DNA of 37,258 nt, taken from contig JAFVGS010000007.1 of the NCBI GenBank assembly GCA_017474845.1, forward strand, positions 1-37,258, in the 5' to 3' direction. The position numbers and the translations under genes were made by a program. The notes beneath the pieces were generated by a model. It saw only the letters and a list, made by a program, of their open reading frames with translations, did no database searches and had not been told where the DNA came from. This document shows positions 9,601-15,850 of this stretch, in pieces. Source of the DNA: Prevotella sp. (GTDB lineage: Bacteria; Bacteroidota; Bacteroidia; Bacteroidales; Bacteroidaceae). Each line of letters begins with the position of its first letter. The first letter of the stretch is position 1.

Positions 9601-9884
9601 CGGAACAGCACCTGGATCTGTGCCGATCCTGACGAGGCAGTAGAGGAGATATAGTCCATTCCTTCCACACCGTTGATGCTCTCCTCAAGCGGAACGATGA
9701 CGGAATTCTTCACAGTCTCTGCGTCAGCGCCAGGGTAGCTGGTATAGACCACGACCGTTGGCGGTGCGATATCCGGATACTGCTCAATAGGCAGCGAGAC
9801 CAGTCCGATGAAACCCAGCAGCACAATGACGATGGAGATCACCGTCGACAGCACCGGGCGTTTAATGAAATTCGTAAAAGTCAT
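6630..9884 (-). CDS. RND multidrug efflux transporter (HAE1/AcrB family)
   Basis: 1084 aa, slightly longer than AcrB (1049). It starts MTFTNFIKRPVLSTVISIVI as usual for the first transmembrane segment. Two large periplasmic loops separate two sets of six transmembrane helices. The adjacent acidic pair of the proton relay is visible in TM4 (AIVVDDAIVVVEAV), and the second half repeats the fold (FLLCFIFIYLILSAQYES). It exchanges protons for export of hydrophobic or amphiphilic compounds in the inner membrane. The gene lies between its membrane-fusion partner and outer-membrane channel, all on one strand, so a complete tripartite pump is encoded. Substrate unknown. The C-terminal tail of about 35 residues after the last helix is charged. 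Confidence 0.95.
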   Translation of the reverse strand: MTFTNFIKRPVLSTVISIVIVLLGFIGLVSLPIEQYPDIAPPTVVVYTSYPGADAETVKNSVIVPLEESINGVEGMDYISSTASSGSAQIQVLFRQGMNADMCAVNVQNRVQQAQALLPAEVTRIGVTVMKRQTSQVLMYSLTSDGRYDDEFLTNYANINIVPAIKRIQGVGDVQSPGLKTYSMRIWLKPDVMKQYGLMPSDISGVLAEQNIEAAPGTLGEQSNVAYEYAMRYTGRLKTAEEFGNIIIQSKNDGTTLKLKDVAKIELGGQQYSVSMKNNNIPSVMGMVQQIAGSNANEIAKQVKAELEEQAKLFPPGMFYKINYDVTEFLYASIEEVVFTLFFTLFLVFVVIYVFLQDWRSTLIPLIAVPVSLVGTFFFLSVMGFSINLLTLSALLLAIAIVVDDAIVVVEAVHAKLDQGYKSSLTASIDAMNEISGAIISITLVMAAVFVPVSFIGGTSGTFYREFGVTMAVSILISALNALTLSPALCAIFLKPHDGEGHKKLSRIDRFHAAFNTAFTTTTNKYKGILEKLVRKPVAIIAAVLVGAVVLGVTMFTTKSGLVPDEDTGTVFCTVSMPPATSVARTRQIISQVDSILAADPAIQSREQIQGYNFIAGAGSDQATFIIKLKPFSDRQKGFWWKLSGLWQGDGIYRFFLNPYESTGVIAQIFIKTAHIKDAQILAFAPPMIPGFSANSGISLVMQDRTGGDLTKFFGIVKDYLAELNKRPEIQTAQTSYNPNYPQYMVSVDVAKCKQSGISPSTILSTLQGYYGGLYASNFNAYGKLYRVMIQGLPETRKTLESLNSIYVRTPAGMAPIQEYCNVKRVYGPSNINRFNLFTSITVTATVADGYSSGEAIKAVQEVAADMLPTGYTYDYQGLTREEAKATNSTAIIFLLCFIFIYLILSAQYESYILPLSVVLSVPFGLAGCFLFTQLFGHANDIYMQISLIMLIGLLAKNAILIVQFALERRQTGMAISWSAVLGAAARLRPILMTSLAMVVGLLPMMFASGVGKNGNQTLGAAAVGGMFIGTILQLFVVPTLFVIFQSLQEKISPLKFEDETNEEVAAELAQYAHAKPVDYELEK

Positions 9885-9888
9885 AATA

Positions 9889-9920
9889 ATTTACAATTTA
9901 CTGATTTACGATTTACAATT
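9889..9920. repeat. 7-bp tandem repeat between pump genes
   Basis: ATTTACA, ATTTACTG, ATTTACG and ATTTACA follow one another, occupying almost the whole 36-bp gap between the membrane-fusion gene (stop 9921) and the RND gene (start 9884). Confidence 0.65.
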
Positions 9921-11081
9921 TTATTTCTTCATGGCTCCGACAATGTCACCGGCAGTCATTTCCTTGGCCTGGTCCTTGATCTTCTGCTCATACTTCTCAG
10001 GTGTGATGGGAACAATCTCCATACCGTCAGAGAGCTTGGTGATACCATTGGTGACAAACTTGTCGCCCACTTTCAGGCCCTCAGTCACGATGTAGTTCTT
10101 GCCGTCGTTCTGCGGATCAACCTTGATCTCCGAGTACTTCACCTTGTTACCCTCGCCCAGCAGATAGATGAACTTCTTGTCCTGCACCTCAGAGACGCAG
10201 CCCTGCGGGATCACGATAGCGTTCGAGTTGCTTCTCGGGATGACGATGGCGCCAGAGCCACCGCTCTTCAACAGCTTCTCAGGATTGGGGAACAAGGCGA
10301 TAATCTGCACAGAACCCGTAGCAGCGTCGATCACACCACTCATCTTCGTCACCTTACCTTCGTGATTATAGATGGTACCGTCAGCCAGACGCAACTGTAC
10401 AGAAGGCATCTCACCCAGCGAAGCCTGCGTCATGTTCATGGCGTCCTTCTCCGTCAGGGAGAAATACACCTCCATCGAAGAGTTGTTAGACACGGTTGTC
10501 ATCACCGTCGAGGTATTCACGAGCGTACCGATTTTATACGGTAGTGTACCCACCACACCAGCAGCAGGGCTCTTCACATAGCAGAAACTCAGCATCTCCT
10601 TGGCACTGGCGAGACTGGCCTGGGCAGCAGAAAGACTGGCCTTGGCCTGCTCGTAAGAGTTCGTGGCAGACTTGAGTTCGAAGTCACCGATGACACCGTT
10701 CTCAAACAGTTTCTGGGAGTTCTCGAAATTCAGCTTTGCCGTGTTGCAAGAAGCCTCGGAGGTGTTCACCGATGCCTGAGCCTGGCGCACCTGCGACTGA
10801 TAGGTCACGTTATCCAGCACGAAGAGCACCTGTCCGGCACTCACCGTCTGACCTTCCTTCACGTTGATCTGAGTGATGAAACCCTGCACCTTCGGGCAGA
10901 TCTGCACATCCTGCACACCCTTGATAATAGCGGGATACGTGGTCTGCATCTGGGTGCTCGACGTACCCACAGTCAGCACAGGATACTCATTGTCGCCGAA
11001 TGTCGGGCGACCACCGCCACCGCCACACGATGCCAACAGCAGCGTTGCGGCAGCAAACATCAAAATCTTGTTTTTTTTCAT
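9921..11081 (-). CDS. RND efflux periplasmic adaptor (membrane-fusion) lipoprotein
   Basis: 386 aa starting with a lipoprotein signal (MKKNKILMFAAATLLLASC, mature Cys 19) and a Gly-rich linker. The order barrel-sandwich/lipoyl half-motif (GFITQINVKEGQTVSAGQVLFVLD), alpha-hairpin coiled coil (about 80-165), second lipoyl half (KSPAAGVVGTLPYKIGTLV) and beta-barrel (about 205-290) matches the AcrA/MexA family. It links the inner-membrane pump to the outer-membrane channel. It is the first gene of the operon, with a Bacteroidota promoter and a palindrome upstream (11159-11192). Confidence 0.94.
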   Translation of the reverse strand: MKKNKILMFAAATLLLASCGGGGGRPTFGDNEYPVLTVGTSSTQMQTTYPAIIKGVQDVQICPKVQGFITQINVKEGQTVSAGQVLFVLDNVTYQSQVRQAQASVNTSEASCNTAKLNFENSQKLFENGVIGDFELKSATNSYEQAKASLSAAQASLASAKEMLSFCYVKSPAAGVVGTLPYKIGTLVNTSTVMTTVSNNSSMEVYFSLTEKDAMNMTQASLGEMPSVQLRLADGTIYNHEGKVTKMSGVIDAATGSVQIIALFPNPEKLLKSGGSGAIVIPRSNSNAIVIPQGCVSEVQDKKFIYLLGEGNKVKYSEIKVDPQNDGKNYIVTEGLKVGDKFVTNGITKLSDGMEIVPITPEKYEQKIKDQAKEMTAGDIVGAMKK

Positions 11082-11158
11082 ACCTTTTATTAAACTGATT
11101 ATTTGTTGAATCTAATCCTTTTACCGAAAACTAATCATCTTGGTTGCGGTTTTCGAGA

Positions 11159-11192
11159 TGCAAAGGTACGAAAAATATATCTTATGATATAT
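11159..11192 (-). promoter_or_regulatory. Promoter of the RND operon with possible operator
   Basis: On the minus strand TACCTTTGCA (11168 to 11159) matches the Bacteroidota -7 box TAnnTTTG about 80 bp before the adaptor start. Just upstream, ATATATC-TTAT-GATATAT (11175-11192) is a palindrome within the promoter spacer, where a repressor could bind. No clear TTTG -33 box was seen, and no regulator gene is adjacent. Confidence 0.6.
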
Positions 11193-11250
11193 CAGCAGTA
11201 AGTGTTTTTAACAAAGTTTATTGTAAATTGAAAGAACAATCCTCGTGGGT

Positions 11251-12714
11251 TTATGATTTCAGCCCCATTTGCCTGGCCTTCTCCATGAGGAGCTGCATGA
11301 GCGGCTCGCGTTCGTTCTCCACGCGGTTGTCGAGGACGGCATCCTTCAAGAACTGTTTCAGAACACCCACCTCACGGCTGGGCTTCAAGTGGAACATCTC
11401 CATGATCTCGTTGCCGTCGATGACGGGCTGTAACAGACGGACGTAGTCTTTCTCCTTCAGGTCGGCCAGTTTCTCACGGACCATACGGAAGTTTTCGAGG
11501 AAGATTTTCTTGCGCACTTCGTTCTTCGAGGTGATATCGGCCTCACAGAGGGTCATCAGGTCGTCGATGTCTTCTCCGGCATCGTTCATCAGGCGGCGCA
11601 CGGCAGAGTCGGTCACCACGTCGTCGGCAATGACGATGGGGCGCATGTGCAAGTCAACTAATTTCTGCACATATTTCATCTTGGCATCCATCGGCAGCAT
11701 CAGCCGGCGGAAGATGACGGGCACCATCTTGGCTCCGATGAGGTTATGATTGTGGAACGTCCAGCCAATAGCCGGGTCCCAGCGTTTCGATTTGGTCTTA
11801 CCGACATCGTGGAGAAGGGCCGCCCATCGCAACCAAAGAGAATCCTCACTCCTCACTCCACACTCCTCACTCCTCGAAACAACATTTTCCAGAACTTCCA
11901 GCGTGTGGTAGAAATTGTTCTTGTGTGCGCGGCCATTCTTCTGCTCGACGATATCGAGGGCAGCCAGTTCGGGGAGGATGATGTTCAGCAGCCCACAACG
12001 CTGCAGATACTCGAAGCCGATGCTGGGATGCGGGGCGAGGATAATCTTGTTGAGTTCGTCCTTGATACGCTCGCCACTCACTATTTTGATACGGTCGGCC
12101 ATCCGTTCCAGCGCCTCATAGGTATCTTGTTCTATCTGGAAGTTCAGCTGCGTGGCGAAACGGACACAGCGCATCATGCGCAACGGGTCGTCAGAAAAGG
12201 TAATCTCAGGATCGAGGGGTGTGGCAATGATACCGTCTTCGAGATCCGCCAGTCCGTTGAAGGGATCGACGAGTTCTCCGAAACGGTTTTTGTTCAGACA
12301 TATAGCCATCGCATTGATGGTGAAGTCACGACGGTTCTGGTCATCTTCCAGGGTTCCGTCCTCGACGATGGGCTTCCGTGAATCGTGGCTGTAGCTCTCT
12401 TTGCGGGCTCCGACAAACTCTACCTCGTATTCAACACCTTTCTGACGGAACTTCAACTGTGCCGTGCCGAAGTTCTTGAAAACAGAGAGATGAGCCTTGC
12501 GACCAACCATCCGTTTCAGTTCTTCTGCCACTGCGATGCCGCTGCCGACGACCACCACGTCGATATCGTTGGAAGGCCGCTCGAGGAAGATATCCCTCAC
12601 GTAACCACCCACGACATAGCACTCCAGACCCACGCGGTCTGCAGCCTCGCTGATCAGCCGGAATACCGCCTGATCGAGTATCGTCGCCAGTTCTTCGTCG
12701 GAGTATAGTTTCAT
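11251..12714 (-). CDS. cca: CCA tRNA nucleotidyltransferase with HD domain
   Basis: 487 aa. The N-terminal class II nucleotidyltransferase domain has GG36-37, Arg40-Asp41 (GGYVRD) and the metal-binding Asp50 and Asp52 (NDIDVVV). It is followed by the RNA-binding helical region (MMRCVRFATQLNF) and a C-terminal HD phosphohydrolase domain (LLHDVGKTKS) as in Bacteroidota enzymes. It adds or repairs the CCA end of tRNA in the cytosol. A 7-bp tandem repeat inserted just before the HD motif (11844-11875) encodes about 10 extra residues (SRSEECGVRSE), so the loop there is unusual. It has its own promoter at 12735-12744 and is divergent from the PAP2 gene. Confidence 0.94.
   Translation of the reverse strand: MKLYSDEELATILDQAVFRLISEAADRVGLECYVVGGYVRDIFLERPSNDIDVVVVGSGIAVAEELKRMVGRKAHLSVFKNFGTAQLKFRQKGVEYEVEFVGARKESYSHDSRKPIVEDGTLEDDQNRRDFTINAMAICLNKNRFGELVDPFNGLADLEDGIIATPLDPEITFSDDPLRMMRCVRFATQLNFQIEQDTYEALERMADRIKIVSGERIKDELNKIILAPHPSIGFEYLQRCGLLNIILPELAALDIVEQKNGRAHKNNFYHTLEVLENVVSRSEECGVRSEDSLWLRWAALLHDVGKTKSKRWDPAIGWTFHNHNLIGAKMVPVIFRRLMLPMDAKMKYVQKLVDLHMRPIVIADDVVTDSAVRRLMNDAGEDIDDLMTLCEADITSKNEVRKKIFLENFRMVREKLADLKEKDYVRLLQPVIDGNEIMEMFHLKPSREVGVLKQFLKDAVLDNRVENEREPLMQLLMEKARQMGLKS
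11844..11875 (-). repeat. 7-bp tandem repeat inside cca
   Basis: On the plus strand: CCTCACT, CCTCACT, CCACACT, CCTCACT, CCTC (coding sense AGTGAGG units). The unit is not a multiple of 3, so gain or loss of one unit would shift the cca frame. It is translated as SEECGVRSE. Confidence 0.8.
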
Positions 12715-12734
12715 CCTTTCTCCTTGTTTCGGGG

Positions 12735-12744
12735 TGCAAAGGTA
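12735..12744 (-). promoter_or_regulatory. cca promoter -7 box
   Basis: TACCTTTGCA on the minus strand, about 20 bp before the ATG at 12714, matches TAnnTTTG and implies a very short leader. Confidence 0.6.
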
Positions 12745-12753
12745 ATAAAAAAA

Positions 12754-12850
12754 GGTAAAAGGTAAAAGTGAAAAGTGAAAAATTTGCTTCCGCTCTACAT
12801 AATTTTTGGTGGTGGAAGCATTTTTTTACCTTTCACTCTTCACATTTCAC
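12754..12850. repeat. 7-bp-unit inverted element, copy 1
   Basis: Left arm: GGTAAAA, GGTAAAA, GTGAAAA, GTGAAAA. Right arm: TTTTTAC, CTTTCAC, TCTTCAC, ATTTCAC, the reverse complement in the same 7-bp rhythm. The core has an AAATTTGCTTCCGC / GGTGGAAGCATTTTT hairpin. It lies between two divergent promoters (12735-12744 and 12861-12870). A related copy with inverted core is at 15180-15280. Confidence 0.8.
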
Positions 12851-12860
12851 TATTTTGTCG

Positions 12861-12870
12861 TACCTTTGCA
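12861..12870 (+). promoter_or_regulatory. PAP2 gene promoter -7 box
   Basis: TACCTTTGCA, 25 bp before the chosen ATG at 12896. The repeat element ends 10 bp upstream, so any -33 box would lie in its right arm. Confidence 0.6.
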
Positions 12871-12895
12871 GCTGAAACTGATGACAACCAATGTT

Positions 12896-14719
12896 ATGAA
12901 CATTAAGTTTTTGACATACGTTTTGATTGGAATGACAACCGTTCTCTGCGCTCACGCAGAAGATTACACGCATATGGAGCCCCTGAAGCTGGAGACTCCG
13001 GAGATGAAGCCAGAGCTGGTGGAACAGCCCGCGAACCCCTTCACTTCGTCTACTGCATCGCACAGCATGGCAACGACAGCGCATAGCATGAACTGCGGTA
13101 TGGACTTTGATTTCTTCAAGTCGAAGACCAATCCCGGTCTGAAGCCCTATAAGTTCCTGGACGACTTTACGTTTGCCGGTGTGCCCCTGTTCGTCGCAGG
13201 ACTGGCCATCAAGGGTGACAAGAACATGTTCCGTGTCAATGACAAGAACGCCAACAGGAACACGCTGCTGCTGTCGGACTTCAAGACAAGCATCGATGAC
13301 TACACCCAGCTCTTCGGTCCAGTGATGACGATGGGTCTGAAGCTGGCAGGTGTCGAGGGCCGCAGCGATTGGCCACGCCTGCTGGCGAGTGCCGGTATGT
13401 CGTATCTCATCATGGCAGCCCTCGTCAACGGCTTTAAATACTCCACCAAGGAAATGCGTCCAGACGGATCGACGGCCAACTCCTGGCCCTCCGGCCATAC
13501 AGCCACCTCGTTTGCTGGCGCCACCATTCTCCATAAGGAGTATGGTATGACCCGCTCGCCTTGGTACTCTGTAGCCGGCTATGGCGTGGCTACCGCTACT
13601 GGTGTGATGCGTGTGCTGAACAACCGCCACTGGGTGAGCGACGTACTCTCGGGTGCCGGTATCGGTATTCTGTCCGGTGAGCTGGGCTATGCCCTCTGCG
13701 ACCTGATGTTCAAGGGCAAGGGCCTGCTTCGCAACGATTTGGAGGCGGATTATAACAATCCCACATTCTTCGCCATTTCGATGGGTCTGGGCATCGGCAG
13801 TAAAGACATTGAGTTCACCAGAGACGACCTCATCGGCAGGGAATTATACAACGAGAACGTGCGGAGTATTGTCGAGGATGACCCCATCCATTTCCATGCC
13901 ACTACGGTGGTGGACGCCGAGGGTGCCTATTTCTTTAACAGATATGTGGGTATCGGAGGCCGCCTGCGCGTCAGAGCCATGTCGGCCAAGTCATTTGGCG
14001 GATTCTCGGAAATCACAGGAGATGACGGTTTGAACGCCTGGGCCAGATTAGGAGGCATCTACCATGTGGATGATTACGAAAGCTACAAATACGACTATGC
14101 CGCGCAGTATGCCTTCCTCAAAAAGATTGGATTCGGCACGCCTGACGCGCCCATCACTGAGATGGGGGGTATCGTGAAGAGCGACCACCTGACAGAGTTC
14201 TGCGGCAGCGTGGGTTTCTATTTCAACATCCCGCTGGGCACGCGTTTCTCTCTGGGCACCAAGGCCCTCATCGGCCGTTCCATCACTCAGGAACTCGACA
14301 TCGACGGCTATGCGAGGGGTAACGTGATGGACATCGACTACACCCTCACCCTGCATAACGGCTACTACGAGAATCCGGACATCGCACTCCCTGTCAATAC
14401 TGGCCATACGTATTATATTGAATGGAAATATGTGACGTTGGGTGCCGACAACTCCACCACTCTGGGTACGGGACTGTCGCTCACCTATCAGTACAAGTCG
14501 AACTTCTCCTGGCGCGTTTTTGCCGATTACGACTACTGCAAGAAGACCTTCACGCTGAGGTACGACCCATTGCATTTCATGCAGTACGGACTGACAACCG
14601 GCACCTATGAGCTGGCCACACTCTCGCCCATTGCCTTTGAACTCTATCCTCTGGAATACCAGAAAAAGAAAAAGATGTACTATGTCACCCTCGGTCTGTC
14701 GTTTATGGTCAACCTCTAA
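12896..14719 (+). CDS. PAP2-family phosphatase with C-terminal beta-rich (barrel-like) domain
   Basis: The start at 12896 gives 607 aa with a signal peptide (MNIKFLTYVLIGMTTVLCAHA); the ATG at 12881 is an alternative. Upstream in-frame sequence is promoter and repeat. Residues about 85-275 are a PAP2 phosphatase with all three motifs: K181-x6-R188-P189, P198-S-G-H201 and R239-x5-H245-x3-D249. Such enzymes remove phosphate from lipid or prenyl pyrophosphates, or lipid A, at the periplasmic face. The remaining 330 residues are rich in aromatic beta strands with a barrel-like final strand (YYVTLGLSFMVNL), suggesting an outer-membrane anchor. Substrate is unknown. A small lipoprotein gene follows after 13 bp. 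Confidence 0.85.
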   Translation: MNIKFLTYVLIGMTTVLCAHAEDYTHMEPLKLETPEMKPELVEQPANPFTSSTASHSMATTAHSMNCGMDFDFFKSKTNPGLKPYKFLDDFTFAGVPLFVAGLAIKGDKNMFRVNDKNANRNTLLLSDFKTSIDDYTQLFGPVMTMGLKLAGVEGRSDWPRLLASAGMSYLIMAALVNGFKYSTKEMRPDGSTANSWPSGHTATSFAGATILHKEYGMTRSPWYSVAGYGVATATGVMRVLNNRHWVSDVLSGAGIGILSGELGYALCDLMFKGKGLLRNDLEADYNNPTFFAISMGLGIGSKDIEFTRDDLIGRELYNENVRSIVEDDPIHFHATTVVDAEGAYFFNRYVGIGGRLRVRAMSAKSFGGFSEITGDDGLNAWARLGGIYHVDDYESYKYDYAAQYAFLKKIGFGTPDAPITEMGGIVKSDHLTEFCGSVGFYFNIPLGTRFSLGTKALIGRSITQELDIDGYARGNVMDIDYTLTLHNGYYENPDIALPVNTGHTYYIEWKYVTLGADNSTTLGTGLSLTYQYKSNFSWRVFADYDYCKKTFTLRYDPLHFMQYGLTTGTYELATLSPIAFELYPLEYQKKKKMYYVTLGLSFMVNL

Positions 14720-14732
14720 TCCCTATATTTGT

Positions 14733-15197
14733 ATGATGAAACGAATTATTATCTTTCTCGCGGCCGTCTGGTTCGTTGCCTGTGGAGAAAATCCTCAGGA
14801 ACAGGCGGAGCTGTTGGCTCAGCAGGCAGCTGCATGTTGTGAGGACGGACGGCTCGACGAAGCCCGGATGCTTATCGACTCCCTCCGCCGAACCTTCCCC
14901 GACATCGTCGAGGCAAGGAAGGCAGCACTCAGGCTGCATCAAGACGTGGAACTGAAGATCGCCCAACAGGAACTGGCTCGTACAGACAGCGTGCTGGTGG
15001 TGGTCAACCGGCAACTGGACGGTCTGCAACAACAGGTCGACGCCCACAAGGCAGCCCTGAAGGCAACCGCCGAAGAACTGACGGCGCTCACACTCACCCG
15101 CGTACGCCGCGACTCCATCCGCACCCAGTTTGAAGCCCTCGGCATGAAGATCCGCTATATCCGCCAGAAGCAGGAAGAAGGTAAAAGTGAAGAGTGA
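14733..15197 (+). CDS. Small lipoprotein with coiled coil, unknown function
   Basis: The start at 14733 (MMKRIIIFLAAVWFVAC) gives 154 aa with a lipobox ending at Cys17; the frame is open upstream only because it overlaps the PAP2 gene. The mature part is almost wholly helical and charged, with heptad-like stretches (SLRRTFPDIVEARKAALRLH and VVVNRQLDGLQQQVDAHKAA). No family was recognised. The last residues (GKSEE) and the stop come from the left arm of the 7-bp repeat element starting at 15180. It is probably co-transcribed with the PAP2 gene. Confidence 0.75.
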   Translation: MMKRIIIFLAAVWFVACGENPQEQAELLAQQAAACCEDGRLDEARMLIDSLRRTFPDIVEARKAALRLHQDVELKIAQQELARTDSVLVVVNRQLDGLQQQVDAHKAALKATAEELTALTLTRVRRDSIRTQFEALGMKIRYIRQKQEEGKSEE

Positions 15198-15280
15198 AAA
15201 GTGTAAAATTTGCTGCCGCCGTATAAAATTTATGTAGAGCGGTAGCAAATTTTTCACTTTTCATTTTTACCTTTCACATT
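15180..15280. repeat. 7-bp-unit inverted element, copy 2
   Basis: Left arm GGTAAAA, GTGAAGA, GTGAAAA, GTGTAAA; right arm TTTTCAC, TTTTCAT, TTTTAC, CTTTCAC. The core AAATTTGCTGCCGC (15206-15219) pairs with GCGGTAGCAAATTT (15239-15252) with a single mismatch. The loop contains the reverse complement of the copy 1 loop (GCTCTACATAA-like), so the cores are inverted between copies. Confidence 0.85.
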
Positions 15281-15287
15281 TTTGTTG

Positions 15288-15297
15288 TACCTTTGCA
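15288..15297 (+). promoter_or_regulatory. Promoter of the DUF1599-tpiA-folE operon
   Basis: TACCTTTGCA lies directly after the repeat element and only 7 bp before the ATG at 15305, implying an almost leaderless mRNA. Confidence 0.6.
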
Positions 15298-15304
15298 CCC
15301 GATT

Positions 15305-15850
15305 ATGGACTATCAGGAGAAGACAAACGCCCAATTTGAGCAGGCGCTGGCAGAGTGCAGAGCCCTGTTCGAGAAGAAGCTTCACGACTACAAAGCCTCG
15401 TGGCGCATCCTTCGCCCGACGGCGCTCACCGACCAGCTTTTCATCAAGGCCAAGCGCATCCGTTCCCTTGAAATCAAGAAGGAATCGATGGTGGGCGAAG
15501 GCATCAGGCCGGAGTTCATCGCGCTGATCAACTACGGCATCGTAGGCCTCATCCAACTCTCTAAGGGCTTTGCCGACACTGTCGACATGGACAATGTGGA
15601 GGCGATGAAACTCTACGACCATTTCGCCCACGAGGCCCTAGAGCTGATGAAGAAGAAGAACCACGACTATGACGAGGCGTGGCGCTCCATGCGCGTCAGC
15701 AGCTATACCGATCTGATCCTGACGAAGATAGAGCGTATCAAGGAGATTGAGAACCTGGGGGGCGAGACACTCGTTTCCGAGGGTATCGATGCCAACTATA
15801 TGGACATCATCAACTATGCGGTCTTTGGCGTAATTAAACTATCGGAGTGA
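15305..15850 (+). CDS. DUF1599 domain protein
   Basis: 181 aa from the ATG at 15305, just after the promoter. The protein is an internal duplication: [20 protein letters not shown] in the first half matches [20 protein letters not shown] in the second, and each half ends with a similar helix ([14 protein letters not shown] / [14 protein letters not shown]). This is the DUF1599 arrangement, a Bacteroidota family of unknown role that is conserved next to the BT_3928-like protein and tpiA. The stop overlaps the next start by 4 nt (GTGA). Confidence 0.9.
   Translation: MDYQEKTNAQFEQALAECRALFEKKLHDYKASWRILRPTALTDQLFIKAKRIRSLEIKKESMVGEGIRPEFIALINYGIVGLIQLSKGFADTVDMDNVEAMKLYDHFAHEALELMKKKNHDYDEAWRSMRVSSYTDLILTKIERIKEIENLGGETLVSEGIDANYMDIINYAVFGVIKLSE

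Noticed and set aside
12833..13630. Minus-strand ORF (265 aa) opposite the PAP2 gene
   Set aside because: The plus strand carries all PAP2 motifs here; the antisense frame lacks any recognisable domain.
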